Assembly (NCBI RefSeq): GCF_000214215.1
Contig: NC_015559.1
Location: 992,001 to 1,056,000 of the forward strand
Source: Marinomonas posidonica IVIA-Po-181
GTDB lineage: Bacteria > Pseudomonadota > Gammaproteobacteria > Pseudomonadales > Marinomonadaceae
Reading direction: 5' to 3'
DNA: 64,000 bases
The notes beneath the pieces were generated by a model. That model was not told the DNA's origin, ran no database searches, and saw only the letters and a program-made list of their open reading frames with translations. Shown here piece after piece: positions 8,390-17,424 of this stretch. The position numbers and the translations under genes were made by a program. Position 1 is the first letter of the stretch. The number at the start of each line of letters is the position of its first letter.

Positions 8390-9169
8390 ATGTCTGAATC
8401 AATTCTTCATATGGATAACATTGAAAAGCACTTCGGTAATGTGATTGCATTGAATGGTGTCAGTTTCGATGTGAAACCTGGTGAATGTCATTGTCTGCTT
8501 GGCGACAATGGCGCCGGTAAATCAACCTTTATTAAAACCATGTCAGGTGTGTACCGGCCAAGCCAAGGTCAAATTTTCATGGGGGGGAAGCCGGTTGAAT
8601 TCGGTAGTCCTCGTGACGCTATGGCGGCTGGCATCGCTTGTGTGTATCAAGATCTAGCGATGATTCCGCTGATGTCAGTGGCGAGAAACTTCTTTATGGG
8701 GCGTGAGCCAACGAAGGGCCAGTTCTTGTGGAAGCGTTACGATACTGAGCATGCAGATGAAATTACCATGTCAGAAATGAAAAAAATGGGGATTAATTTG
8801 CGCAGTGCAGATCAAGCGGTAGGTACTTTATCGGGCGGTGAGCGTCAGACGGTCGCGATTGCTCGAGCAGTATACTTTGGTGCAAAAGTATTGATTCTAG
8901 ATGAGCCTACGTCAGCACTGGGCGTACGTCAAACATCCAATGTGTTGGCGACCATAGATAAAGTGCGTGAACAGGGGGTGGGGGTGGTTTTTATCAGTCA
9001 CAACGTACGACATGCTCTTGCCGTGGGTGATCGCTTTACCGTGCTCAACAGAGGACAGACTTTAGGCACAGCAGCGCGTGGTGAAATTACGTCTGATGAG
9101 CTGCAAGATTTGATGGCAGGAGGTCAAGAGTTAGCGCAATTAGAAGGGTCTTTAGGCGGTACAATTTAA
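8390..9169 (+). CDS. CUT2-type sugar ABC transporter, single-domain ATPase
   Basis: 259 residues: Walker [10 protein letters not shown] near residue 38, signature LSGGERQTV near 145, Walker [12 protein letters not shown] near 165, and the switch His in FISHN. Most CUT2 ATPases have two fused nucleotide-binding domains; this one has a single domain like FrcA, so it should act as a homodimer on the permease. It starts 1 bp after the permease stop and the unit closes with a rho-independent terminator. Confidence 0.9.
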   Translation: MSESILHMDNIEKHFGNVIALNGVSFDVKPGECHCLLGDNGAGKSTFIKTMSGVYRPSQGQIFMGGKPVEFGSPRDAMAAGIACVYQDLAMIPLMSVARNFFMGREPTKGQFLWKRYDTEHADEITMSEMKKMGINLRSADQAVGTLSGGERQTVAIARAVYFGAKVLILDEPTSALGVRQTSNVLATIDKVREQGVGVVFISHNVRHALAVGDRFTVLNRGQTLGTAARGEITSDELQDLMAGGQELAQLEGSLGGTI

Positions 9170-9191
9170 CGCGATTGTGTTTTCTCAAGTA

Positions 9192-9222
9192 AAAGGGCAT
9201 CTCTTTGATGCCCTTTTTGTAC
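9192..9222 (+). terminator. rho-independent terminator of the CUT2 operon
   Basis: AAAGGGCATC (9192-9201) pairs with GATGCCCTTT (9207-9216) and is followed by a T-run. Confidence 0.85.
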
Positions 9223-9253
9223 TTTTCGTTTTCGTACGTTTTTGCTGTTCGAG

Positions 9254-9874
9254 CTATCCGTTTTTAAGCAATGATAATAGCTTTGTGGTTTCCGCTTGGT
9301 TAATGGTATGTCCCAGCTGCGGAATGGTTTCTAGTGAAGTGTCAGCTCCTAATTTGTCCAATGCCTGGTAGGCGTCTTTGGCAAACTGAACATTGATGAC
9401 TTCATCTGCTTCGCCATGGAAGAAAGTAATGTGTGTTTGTGATGGTGCGACTTGCGGTAAGGTTGAAAAACGCCCAGATAAGGAGATTATTCTGGAAGCC
9501 AGAATAGGCTCAGCAAGTTGAGTGGCAGACAGGGACATAATAGCCCCTTGAGAAAAACCGATCAGGCTAGTGTCTTGGTAAGATAATTGATACTCAGTTT
9601 GCCAGAATTGCACACAATCAATAAAAAAAGGTAACGCGGCCTCAACTCTTTCTACACGGTTTTCTTCGGTCACACCTCTGACTGAGAACCATTGGAACCC
9701 TTGTCCTAAATCTGATACTTGTGGGGCGACCACAGATACAACGGCAGCATCAGGGTGATGTTCGGCAATCAGCTTAGCGAGGGGGGCCATACTTTGTGGT
9801 GATGCACCAACGCCATGAAATAACAAAAACAAATGCTTAGGGGATGAGGGTGTTTGAATAACGATTGAATTCAT
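9254..9874 (-). CDS. ypfH: YpfH-like esterase (phospholipase/carboxylesterase family)
   Basis: 206-residue alpha/beta hydrolase. LFLLFHGVGASPQSM carries the oxyanion-hole HG, LIGFSQGAIMSL is the nucleophile elbow (Ser near residue 105), FFHGEADEVI supplies the Asp and LGHTI the His. This is the carboxylesterase-2 (YpfH, LysoPLA-like) pattern; E. coli YpfH hydrolyses short acyl esters. There is no signal peptide, so it is cytoplasmic. It converges with the sugar transporter operon and is probably monocistronic. Confidence 0.85.
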   Translation of the reverse strand: MNSIVIQTPSSPKHLFLLFHGVGASPQSMAPLAKLIAEHHPDAAVVSVVAPQVSDLGQGFQWFSVRGVTEENRVERVEAALPFFIDCVQFWQTEYQLSYQDTSLIGFSQGAIMSLSATQLAEPILASRIISLSGRFSTLPQVAPSQTHITFFHGEADEVINVQFAKDAYQALDKLGADTSLETIPQLGHTINQAETTKLLSLLKNG

Positions 9875-10101
9875 GACTAATTTTCCTTATATAATTGCGT
9901 CACTCTAAAAGTTATTAAATATTAAATAAACAGACGTTTTAGAAAGGCTTTATTTCTATTTAAGGAATAGTTGAAGTGGCAATTGCTCTTGTCATGCGGA
10001 AAACTTCTGAATGGCTCCACTAGAGTGGAGTCTTAAAATCCTGACATTTGAGGCTTTGAAAGCAGTCGATCAAAAGTAAATCGATTCTCTTCAAGGCTGA
10101 T

Positions 10102-11262
10102 TTATGAGGTTTTTTGAGCGCTGTACACTTGATTACGGCCACGCTTTTTGGCCTCGTACAAGGCTTGGTCTGCCACCGAATAAATACTGTCTGGGTTTAA
10201 TTCTTCTAGTGATAAGGCGGAGGCAATACCAATTGAAATGGTTAGATTGTCGGATACCTTGCTTATTGTGTGTTCGATATTAAGCGTCTCGATAGAGGCG
10301 CGAATCTTCTCTGCAATCCCTTGTGTTTTAGTGCAATCTTGTTCATGGCAAAGGCAGGCGAACTCTTCACCACCGACTCGGTAGAACTCAATTTTTGTTT
10401 CTGTCTTTTTTAGGGCTTTCAAATGTTCTGAAATCAGCTGTAATGCTTGGTCCCCAGCAATGTGACCTAGGTGATCATTGAACAGTTTGAAATAATCAAT
10501 GTCGAAAATCATCAATGAAAATGGACTTTGCTGTGCTTTGTATTCACTGACATCATGAGCCAAATGAAGGTTGAACTGACGGCGGTTGTATAAACCGGTT
10601 AGCGGATCTTCAACAGAGAGTTTATTCAGCTCATTCTTTTGTTTGAAAATCAGTACTAGAGCGTAGGAAAGTGCTGCCAATACTAAAATGAAAATGAGGA
10701 TTAAGGTGTTGATTGCCATGGTTATTTTAGACAGTTTTTTAACATATCTGTCAATATGATCACGGATAAAAGCACTGCCATGACTGTACATAGCCGCACT
10801 GACAATTTTGACTTGTTGTAATTCGGAAAAGATTTTTGGGAAGTTTTCAGATGAATTAAGATCATGTGTTGTAAGGAGTTTCATCAGCGTGTCTAGATGG
10901 TTTTCAAAGGTGTTCAGTTCATCTTGTAGATCGGTTTTGTCGAGATCTGACTCGAGTCTTCTCCATATGACGCGAATGTTTTCAATACGAGATTTCAGTT
11001 GTTTGGCGCGGTTAAGCAAGTCTTGTTTATCATTTTGAACCTGATATTGCTTGGTTAAATTGATTTCTTGGTTAATCAGTGCGACTTGTAGACTGCTCTG
11101 TTGTAGTTGGTAGCGAATTTCATGTGGCGTAATACCAATGCGTTTGTGTATGTCTTTAATGTCCTGTTGGAAGCGCCATAAACCAATGGTTAAAAGCACT
11201 AAAGCCATTATGACCATAGGAATAATAACGAACTTTATTGGGTAGGATTTCAGCAATCGCAC
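10102..11262 (-). CDS. membrane-bound diguanylate cyclase with periplasmic sensor
   Basis: 386 residues, GTG start directly after the upstream stop codon. A transmembrane helix at about 10-28, a helical periplasmic region to about 178 and a second helix at about 181-205 precede a GGDEF domain (DPLTGLYNRRQF near 219; catalytic RVGGEEF at about 295-301). The GGEEF signature is intact, so it should make c-di-GMP from GTP; the RxxD product-inhibition site normally just upstream is replaced by ETKI, so feedback inhibition there is not expected. It forms a two-gene unit with a sulfite-oxidase-fold periplasmic protein, its likely ligand- or redox-sensing partner. Confidence 0.9.
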   Translation of the reverse strand: MRLLKSYPIKFVIIPMVIMALVLLTIGLWRFQQDIKDIHKRIGITPHEIRYQLQQSSLQVALINQEINLTKQYQVQNDKQDLLNRAKQLKSRIENIRVIWRRLESDLDKTDLQDELNTFENHLDTLMKLLTTHDLNSSENFPKIFSELQQVKIVSAAMYSHGSAFIRDHIDRYVKKLSKITMAINTLILIFILVLAALSYALVLIFKQKNELNKLSVEDPLTGLYNRRQFNLHLAHDVSEYKAQQSPFSLMIFDIDYFKLFNDHLGHIAGDQALQLISEHLKALKKTETKIEFYRVGGEEFACLCHEQDCTKTQGIAEKIRASIETLNIEHTISKVSDNLTISIGIASALSLEELNPDSIYSVADQALYEAKKRGRNQVYSAQKTS

Positions 11263-11757
11263 TTATTTGACCTTCATTATTTGGCGAAGGCTCCAGACCC
11301 AGAGGTCTCCTTCATTCATACCTGGTGTCAATGTGTCTTCTCGGCTCGGCCAAACCAGCCAGAACGGCCCTTTGTCATTGATCTTAAATGGCTGGCCATT
11401 TAATGCTATGGCCACAATAGCGGTTTGTTGGTCTGGAGCATCGGCATTCATGATAACGGCATAATCATCGGCTGCAGCGAGATAGAGTTGTTGAAAATCC
11501 TCTAGGCCAGCATCCTTTAATAGGTCTGTTAACTTAGGACCAACAAACTCACCAGACGCTCGCCAAATGGTCGAAAAGTTTGATTGATACAATGGAAACT
11601 TAACGAGGTCGGCGTAACCGTAATGTTTTCCATTTATGGTTAAACTGTATTCTTGAGGTTTATCAGGAATAGGGAGTGCTTGTCGATAAGGGCTTAACTC
11701 AGCAGATAGGACGAAACTACTGAAAACACAGAGAATCAGTGCAAAGGTGGTTTTCAT
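11263..11757 (-). CDS. periplasmic sulfite-oxidase-fold (molybdopterin-domain-like) protein
   Basis: 164 residues with a signal peptide ending at VLSAELS. The rest resembles a small oxidoreductase molybdopterin-binding (SUOX) domain: LTINGKHYGYADL, GEFVGPKLTDLLKDAG, AADDYAVIMNADA, ALNGQPFKINDKGPFWLVWPS. The Cys that ligates molybdenum in true SUOX enzymes is not evident in the mature part, so it is likely a cofactor-free binding protein. Its stop touches the start of the diguanylate cyclase, so the two are co-transcribed and probably translationally coupled, pointing to a periplasmic signal input for the cyclase. Confidence 0.75.
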   Translation of the reverse strand: MKTTFALILCVFSSFVLSAELSPYRQALPIPDKPQEYSLTINGKHYGYADLVKFPLYQSNFSTIWRASGEFVGPKLTDLLKDAGLEDFQQLYLAAADDYAVIMNADAPDQQTAIVAIALNGQPFKINDKGPFWLVWPSREDTLTPGMNEGDLWVWSLRQIMKVK

Positions 11758-11824
11758 GGAATCGGACTCTAAAGCTAAAAATATAATGCTAGCTTAGATC
11801 ATAATAAGAATCGACCTTAGTGTT

Positions 11825-11856
11825 GAAAAAAGACTCTGTTTACTGAAACAGAGTCT
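11825..11856 (-). terminator. rho-independent terminator of the glutamine amidotransferase gene
   Basis: An 11-bp stem (11831-11841 with 11846-11856, 4-nt loop) is followed on the minus strand by six T residues. Confidence 0.88.
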
Positions 11857-11868
11857 CATTCAACGCTT

Positions 11869-12579
11869 TTAAGCCGTTAAAAACTGCGTAATCCAGGTCA
11901 TCAGAGCTTGGTTTTGAATGTCGTCTTTTGCTAAGCTTTGATGCGCTTTCGTTACCACTTCCGGCGGTAAGGTGGTCTTTTCATAGAGCTTGATCAGATC
12001 CGATTCATAGGTCTTGGAGAATTCTGGGTGACCTTGAAAAGTGAGAATGCGGTCTTGATAGATTAAACCTGCATAAGGACAAAACTCTGAGCTGAGGAAG
12101 GTCTGCATTTTGCTTGGTTTTTCAATTACCTGATCTTGGTGAAAGGCACAAATCGCAATATCTTTTGTATCACTTAGCTGAGGAATCGTTACTTGTTCCG
12201 CCAACTGATAATGATGCACACCTACGCCCCAACCCCCTGAGTATTTCTCGACCTTACCGCCTAGTGCTCGAGCAATGATCTGGTGGCCGAAACAAATGCC
12301 AACCAACACCTGACCTTGCTGATCTATGTTGCGGATAAAGTCACATAAATTGAGAATCCACTTTTCATCTGCATAAGCATCGGCTTTTGAACCTGTGACG
12401 AGCCAAGCATCACATACTTGGCAATCGGCTGGAAATTCATTCAAACGGACATCAAATATTTTAAATTCCAATTGTGGATCAATGTGGCCAATTTGATCTG
12501 TAAACATTTGCGCGTAGGTTGGGTAATGCTCCCTTAATGGTTCTGGTGTGATACCAGCGGCAAGAATACCGATTTTCAT
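11869..12579 (-). CDS. class I glutamine amidotransferase-like protein
   Basis: 236 residues with the catalytic Cys in VGICFGHQIIARALGG (near residue 90) and the catalytic His in FQGHPEF (near 177), as in GuaA-type class I amidotransferase domains standing alone. Related proteins act as gamma-glutamyl hydrolases (PuuD-like) or as uncharacterised GATases; no synthase partner is beside it. GAGG precedes the ATG by about 10 nt. A strong terminator follows. Confidence 0.85.
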   Translation of the reverse strand: MKIGILAAGITPEPLREHYPTYAQMFTDQIGHIDPQLEFKIFDVRLNEFPADCQVCDAWLVTGSKADAYADEKWILNLCDFIRNIDQQGQVLVGICFGHQIIARALGGKVEKYSGGWGVGVHHYQLAEQVTIPQLSDTKDIAICAFHQDQVIEKPSKMQTFLSSEFCPYAGLIYQDRILTFQGHPEFSKTYESDLIKLYEKTTLPPEVVTKAHQSLAKDDIQNQALMTWITQFLTA

Positions 12580-12605
12580 GCTTTTTTATCCTCAAAAACA
12601 GGGTA

Positions 12606-12770
12606 TTAAGATTGGACTTGTAGGCGACTTTGTCGGCGCATTATATCAATGGCGGTGATTACCGCAATGGTCACAATTGGAGCCATGAAACGGGTTAAAA
12701 TCTGGGTAGTGAAGTGTGGTTCGTTCGTCAAGCGGCGTAAATAATCCTGACACAGGAAGGGGTGTTTCAA
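12606..12770 (-). CDS. possible 54-residue small protein
   Basis: A TTG at 12768-12770 opens a frame to TAA at 12606, 26 bp before the amidotransferase start. The peptide has one hydrophobic stretch (FMAPIVTIAVITAIDIMRR) ending in a basic tail, as in small single-pass membrane proteins. No ribosome site is visible before the TTG and the family is unknown, so it may be a remnant. Confidence 0.25.
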   Translation of the reverse strand: MKHPFLCQDYLRRLTNEPHFTTQILTRFMAPIVTIAVITAIDIMRRQSRLQVQS

Positions 12771-12778
12771 AATGAGTC

Positions 12779-12811
12779 AAGGCGCTTAATCAACAGCAAG
12801 ATAAGCGCCTT
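12779..12811 (-). terminator. hairpin closing the phosphonate-uptake operon
   Basis: AAGGCGCTTA (12779-12788) pairs with TAAGCGCCTT (12802-12811). It lies just after the stop of the HAD hydrolase, the last gene of the operon; the U-run is weak. Confidence 0.6.
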
Positions 12812-12817
12812 TAAACA

Positions 12818-13474
12818 TTATCTCAAGCTGAGGATGTTCCACTGGCGTTGTTGAGCTATTTTTTCAAGTATTGGGTCTGGGTCAACAGCAATGGGATGGC
12901 TTACTTTTTCCAGTAAGGGAAGATCATTGTGGGAATCACTGTAGAAATAGCTGCCTACCATTGATTCGCCATGTTGCTCGGCCCAGGTCAAAGCGCGTGC
13001 TACTTTTCCTTCTCGGAAGGTTGGAACGCCGATAAGTTCACCGGTTATTTTTCCATCTAGAATATCGATATCGACTCCTAATGCATGTTTCACGCCTAGA
13101 TAGTCAGCAATAGGGGCAACCAAATGAATGCCTGTCGCCGAAATGATGATGACTTGATCACCTGCATCATGGTGTTTTTGTAACAAGATTCGGGCTTTTG
13201 GCAGAGCCATCTTGATGATGACATCTTGAATGAAATTACGGATCAGCGCCTCGACTTGGTCGGATGTTAAGTGGCACAGTGGGGACAAGGTATAGCGCAT
13301 ATACGTCGCTAGATCTAAAGTGCCTGCGTCGTACTCTTCCATATAAGCGAGATTTTTCGGGAGAAAATCGTCCGGAGTGGAAAGCTCATCATGAGCGGCA
13401 ATGTACTCAGAGAAAGCTTGCGCCGTATCGCCAGCGACTAGGGTGTTATCAAGATCAAAAAATGCGAGTGCCAT
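12818..13474 (-). CDS. HAD-IB family hydrolase (SerB-like)
   Basis: 218 residues with all HAD motifs: FFDLDNTLVAGD (nucleophile Asp and +2 Asp), VIIISATG (motif II Ser), GKVARA (motif III Lys) and YFYSDSHNDLPLL (motif IV Asp pair). The subclass IB cap sits between motifs I and II. Such enzymes remove phosphate from small organic phosphates. It is the last gene of the phosphonate-type transport operon, 37 bp after the DMT carrier, so it may dephosphorylate a metabolite linked to that uptake system. It lacks the imine-forming Lys context of phosphonoacetaldehyde hydrolase. AGAAGGAG precedes the ATG. Confidence 0.87.
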   Translation of the reverse strand: MALAFFDLDNTLVAGDTAQAFSEYIAAHDELSTPDDFLPKNLAYMEEYDAGTLDLATYMRYTLSPLCHLTSDQVEALIRNFIQDVIIKMALPKARILLQKHHDAGDQVIIISATGIHLVAPIADYLGVKHALGVDIDILDGKITGELIGVPTFREGKVARALTWAEQHGESMVGSYFYSDSHNDLPLLEKVSHPIAVDPDPILEKIAQQRQWNILSLR

Positions 13475-13511
13475 TCTGGCTCCTTCTAGTGTTAAAAAAT
13501 GCGCTTGGGTT

Positions 13512-14432
13512 TCAACCCAGCGCCACAGCTAATAAACCGATAAACGTCATAAGAACCCCGAGGATTTTTGGGCCCTTTAAAGATTCACCAAAGCCAATCA
13601 CGGCAAATAGAACGCCCAGTGGAATACTCAATTGTCGAAACGCCACGACGTAACTGACATTGTCGACAAATGCCATACTGAGAATGACAAGTGAGTAAGT
13701 TCCCAGCATTAGACCACCGGTTAATAACGCTGCTTGCCACTGATGACGAATCAGATAAACGCATTCACGGCGTTGTGTTCGAGTGCTAATCACAAACCAA
13801 ATCATCCAGATCACAGCAAAGGCACTTTGCAAGGTCACGTAGGCCAAGGCGACTTCACTTGGGGTGGCGATAGGGTTTCCTGATGTGTCGGTTAACGCTC
13901 GCATTAATTGCGTGGCTTTGTTATCAACTAAGGAATAACCTGCCGTTGCAAAGGCGGCAACGAGAGCAAAAAAAGTGGTTCTATTGCGGTAGTTAGCCAG
14001 TTTGAAATCGTTAAAACTGGGTAAGGGAATGAACAAACAGCCAAGTACGATTAATGCCATACCCACAACCGCTTGCAGTGAAACCGCTTCTTGTTGTCCA
14101 AGGACAAAAGTGGATACACCCACAATGATTAGAGGGGAAGAGCGGGCAATCGGATAGGCAATGGACATATCCCCTGCTTTGTAGGCTTCGGCCAACCCCC
14201 AGAGGTAAATGGATTGGAAAAGTCCCGTCAGCAAGAGCAGTATCAATATTTCTTTGTCAAATGCGAGTATGAGTGCCCCATGAAGTATCAAAAAAGGGGA
14301 AAAAATCACAGCCCCAGCGACCATAGTCAGGAAAAAGAAAGCCAGTGTTGGGCTGGTCTTTTTGCCAAAAAAGTTCCAACCCGCATGCATGAAGGTAGAT
14401 ATGAGAACTAAAACAATGGCGGTGAGGCTCAT
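13512..14432 (-). CDS. DMT superfamily (EamA) transporter
   Basis: 306 residues, about ten hydrophobic segments in two five-helix halves (each an EamA repeat; for example MSLTAIVLVLISTFMHAGWN opening half one and TTFFALVAAFATAGYSLVDN opening half two). MSIAYPIARSSPLIIV and VSYVVAFRQLSIPLGVLFA are the paired conserved blocks. Members export or import amino acids and other metabolites. It lies 12 bp after the ABC permease, inside the phosphonate-type operon, so a role in exporting or taking up a related compound is inferred. Confidence 0.87.
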   Translation of the reverse strand: MSLTAIVLVLISTFMHAGWNFFGKKTSPTLAFFFLTMVAGAVIFSPFLILHGALILAFDKEILILLLLTGLFQSIYLWGLAEAYKAGDMSIAYPIARSSPLIIVGVSTFVLGQQEAVSLQAVVGMALIVLGCLFIPLPSFNDFKLANYRNRTTFFALVAAFATAGYSLVDNKATQLMRALTDTSGNPIATPSEVALAYVTLQSAFAVIWMIWFVISTRTQRRECVYLIRHQWQAALLTGGLMLGTYSLVILSMAFVDNVSYVVAFRQLSIPLGVLFAVIGFGESLKGPKILGVLMTFIGLLAVALG

Positions 14433-14444
14433 TTCGTTCGTTTC

Positions 14445-16181
14445 CTACTTCTGACGCCAAGACTGAGTGTGCTTAAGTAACACACTGCCTAAAAACCAGT
14501 GCGCTAAGCGAGCCACCATACAGGTCAGCATGATCATTACCGCCATGGCGGCGGCTGGTGCAATGTCCCCAGCGTCATCCATGTTTAACACGGCCACAGA
14601 AGCCAAACTTGTATGATAAGAATAGAGAAAGACCACTGCCGACACTGTGGTCATGGCATTGACAAATAAATAGCTGGCAATGTCTAACACCGCTGGCATA
14701 CATACCGGCAAGGTGACGCGCCAGAAAGTTTTGATTTGTGGCACTTTTAACGAAGCTGATACGGACTCGAACTCTGCATCAATCTGCTTTAAAGCCGTGG
14801 TTGCGGTCAGGTGACATACGGTATAAAAGTGGCTAATAGTACAAACAACCAAAATGGTCATGGTGCCATAGATGCCATTAAGTGGATTGTTGGGCGCATT
14901 GAAGAAGAAAATATAGGCTAAACCAAGTACTAATCCGGGCACGGCTAAAGGCAAGATAGCAAACAGGTGAAAGCACCATTTTAGTAATTGGAAGCCTTTT
15001 AGTTTTGCGACTAAATAGGACTGGAAGAAGATAAAAACCGTGCCAATGAGAGCGGTAAAGGTAGCCATTTGAATGGAGTTCCAATAGGAGTCCCAGCCGC
15101 CGCCGTCCATTAAGTCAAAGTTATAGTTCTTAAAGGATAAACTGAGATTATAGGGCCAAAAGGTAACCAGTGAGGCATAAACCGCCATCAATATAATGCC
15201 GATAATCACCACTGAAACCAACAGCATCAGAGTGAAAAAAGTGCGGTCTAACCAAGGGCGCTTTGGCGCAGTCCAAGGAACCGCTTTTGATGTCAATAAA
15301 GCAGACTGTCGACGTTGTAACCAACGATCTGTGATAAAGGTAAGAATGGCTGGCAGGAGTAAGATAACGCTAACCGTGGCCCCCATTTCAAAGTTTTGCT
15401 GACCAATGACCTGTTTGTATATGTCTGTTGCCAGTACATTGAATTGGCCACCAATGACCTTGGGCACCCCAAAATCCGTAATAACCAATGTGAAGACGAC
15501 AAAGGCTACACTGATGATGCCGTATTTGGCGGCCGGTAATGTCACGGTGAAAAAGGTACGCATGGGGGACGCGCCCAGTACTTCTGCGGATTCGTAAAGG
15601 CGTGCGTCAGTGTTGGCCAAGGCCGTTAGCATGATCATCAAAGCATGAGGAAAAGTCCAAAAGCAGGAGCCAATGATAATTCCTATGGGGCCATAGATGC
15701 TTTCGCCCATGAGCAATTCTTTGATGATACCTTGGTTGCCAAAGAGGTAGACCAAACTGATGGCCGGCAGAAGTGATGGTGCCAATATGGGCAACACGAG
15801 AACGGTGCGAAAGAGACCTTTCAATGGAATGCGTGTTCGACTGATGCCATAAGCGGTTAAAAAGGACAGGGTGGTGACAATAAACGTTGATAAGAAAGCG
15901 ATCAACAATGAGTTGTTTATGGCGTTATAAAGGCTAGGAGTGGCGAAAAAATGGCTGAAATTCGCTAACCCAATAAAGTCTCCCGCTTTGTTTTCAATAC
16001 TTTTAGACAGCAGGGTGTAGATTGGCAATACAACACACACGAAGAGTGCTAAGACCCCAATCATGAGCACAGCGCCGAGTGACCATTCATCTAAACTACG
16101 CTGGCTAAGCCATTTTGATTCTCGGCTCTGAGATATTTTGACTTGAGCTTGGTCCGCGGTAGCGAGGCTAGATTGACTCAT
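14445..16181 (-). CDS. 2-aminoethylphosphonate-type ABC transporter, fused permease
   Basis: 578 residues comprising two consecutive binding-protein-dependent permease domains (first about 80-290, second about 370-560), each with an EAA-like loop (ALANTDARLYESAEVLGASP and ALKQIDAEFESVSASLKVP). This fused form is the PhnU2/AepW type associated with aminoethylphosphonate uptake, unlike the two-protein PhnU/PhnV of Salmonella. Its start overlaps the ATPase stop by 4 bp (ATGA), so translation is coupled; GGAGG precedes the ATG. Very similar two-domain permeases also serve iron uptake, but the binding protein and regulator here favour phosphonate. Confidence 0.85.
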   Translation of the reverse strand: MSQSSLATADQAQVKISQSRESKWLSQRSLDEWSLGAVLMIGVLALFVCVVLPIYTLLSKSIENKAGDFIGLANFSHFFATPSLYNAINNSLLIAFLSTFIVTTLSFLTAYGISRTRIPLKGLFRTVLVLPILAPSLLPAISLVYLFGNQGIIKELLMGESIYGPIGIIIGSCFWTFPHALMIMLTALANTDARLYESAEVLGASPMRTFFTVTLPAAKYGIISVAFVVFTLVITDFGVPKVIGGQFNVLATDIYKQVIGQQNFEMGATVSVILLLPAILTFITDRWLQRRQSALLTSKAVPWTAPKRPWLDRTFFTLMLLVSVVIIGIILMAVYASLVTFWPYNLSLSFKNYNFDLMDGGGWDSYWNSIQMATFTALIGTVFIFFQSYLVAKLKGFQLLKWCFHLFAILPLAVPGLVLGLAYIFFFNAPNNPLNGIYGTMTILVVCTISHFYTVCHLTATTALKQIDAEFESVSASLKVPQIKTFWRVTLPVCMPAVLDIASYLFVNAMTTVSAVVFLYSYHTSLASVAVLNMDDAGDIAPAAAMAVMIMLTCMVARLAHWFLGSVLLKHTQSWRQK

Positions 16182-17254
16182 GCTTGGCCTCCAAAAATAT
16201 GCAAACGATCAGCTGGCAATTGGCAGCGTACAGATTGACCTTGGCTTAAATTCAAGCCCGACATTTCATTCATTGAGATGTCCGCAATGAGAGGCGTTTC
16301 ATGATTGTCGATTTGTAATAAGGAACGAACCCGAGAGCCAAGAAACTCCAAATGAAGTACTTGGGCATTGAGGCTGTTCTTGTCATCCTCATGACCATTA
16401 AAACGAATGTCCTCAGGGCGAATTGCAAGTTTAACGTTTTCTCCAAAATTCGTTCCGCTATTGGGCTGGCACTGCAACATAAGTGTGCCTGATTGCATTA
16501 AACCATCGCCACTGTTTTTGGCTTGAATGAAGTTCATTTCGCCCACGAATTCCGCAACAAACGGGGTGTTTGGGTGTGCATATACTTCTTGTGGGGTGCC
16601 GATTTGTTCAATAACGCCTTGGTTCATGACGACGATTTTATCGGCCATAGTTAAAGCTTCTTCTTGATCATGCGTAACCATTATTGTTGTGACGCCGAGC
16701 TTTTCTTGTAGCTGTTTTATCTCTTGGCGGAGGTGCGCTCTTACACGGGCATCCAACGCAGAAAGTGGCTCGTCTAATAGCAGCAAACCAGGTGACGTGG
16801 CTAAGGCTCGTGCTAAGGCCACCCTTTGTTGCTGGCCACCAGACAATTGCGCTGGGTACTTGGTTTCACTGCCAGACAGCCCAACGGTGGCTAACAGGTC
16901 GCTAACACGAGCGCGTTTATCGCTTTGACTAAAATGTTTTGAAACCAAGCCGTATGCAATGTTGTCTGCGACAGTCAGATTGGGGAACAGGGCATAAGAT
17001 TGAAATACAATGCCAAAATCCCTATGTTTGATTGGGGTTTGTGTAATGTTTTCGCCCGCCTGAAAAAGCTTGCCTGAAGTCGGCATGTCTAACCCAGCAA
17101 TGATCCGTAATAAACTGGTTTTGCCGCAACCTGATGGGCCTAGAAAGCAGACAAACTCGCCTTCTTGAATGTTAAGTGAAACGTCTTTTAAAGCTTGATG
17201 TGCGCCAAACATTTGGTGGATGTTTTGTAGTTCTAGGTAGGCTTGGTTGGACAT
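16178..17254 (-). CDS. phnT: 2-aminoethylphosphonate-type ABC transporter, ATPase
   Basis: About 358 residues: Walker A GPSGCGKTS near residue 40, signature LSGGQQQRVALARALA near 137, Walker B LLLDEPLSALD near 160, switch His in TMVTHDQEEA, and a C-terminal TOBE-like domain from about 240. The open frame runs to 17293, but AGGAGAGG lies just before the ATG at 17254 (MSNQAYLEL), which is therefore preferred. It is 170 bp downstream of the binding protein, separated by a hairpin, and overlaps the permease gene by 4 bp. It energises uptake through the fused permease. Confidence 0.87.
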   Translation of the reverse strand: MSNQAYLELQNIHQMFGAHQALKDVSLNIQEGEFVCFLGPSGCGKTSLLRIIAGLDMPTSGKLFQAGENITQTPIKHRDFGIVFQSYALFPNLTVADNIAYGLVSKHFSQSDKRARVSDLLATVGLSGSETKYPAQLSGGQQQRVALARALATSPGLLLLDEPLSALDARVRAHLRQEIKQLQEKLGVTTIMVTHDQEEALTMADKIVVMNQGVIEQIGTPQEVYAHPNTPFVAEFVGEMNFIQAKNSGDGLMQSGTLMLQCQPNSGTNFGENVKLAIRPEDIRFNGHEDDKNSLNAQVLHLEFLGSRVRSLLQIDNHETPLIADISMNEMSGLNLSQGQSVRCQLPADRLHIFGGQA

Positions 17255-17380
17255 AAAATCCTCTCCTTGAATAAGAGTATGTTTTGTCATCATCCCTTAA
17301 GCTCATAATGCAAATTAGAGTAAGCGGATATGACAAAACAGACTGACGATCGGCTAATGTAGAATGAGTCTGTTCATTTC

Positions 17381-17415
17381 TAAGAAAAGTGGGAATAGGG
17401 CGTCCCTATTCCCAC
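17381..17415 (-). terminator. hairpin between binding protein and ATPase genes
   Basis: GTGGGAATAGGG (17389-17400) pairs perfectly with CCCTATTCCCAC (17404-17415); on the minus strand it is followed by TTTTCTT. Within the operon it would act as a partial terminator, giving more binding protein than membrane parts. Confidence 0.75.
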
Positions 17416-17424
17416 AGCAAGGTA

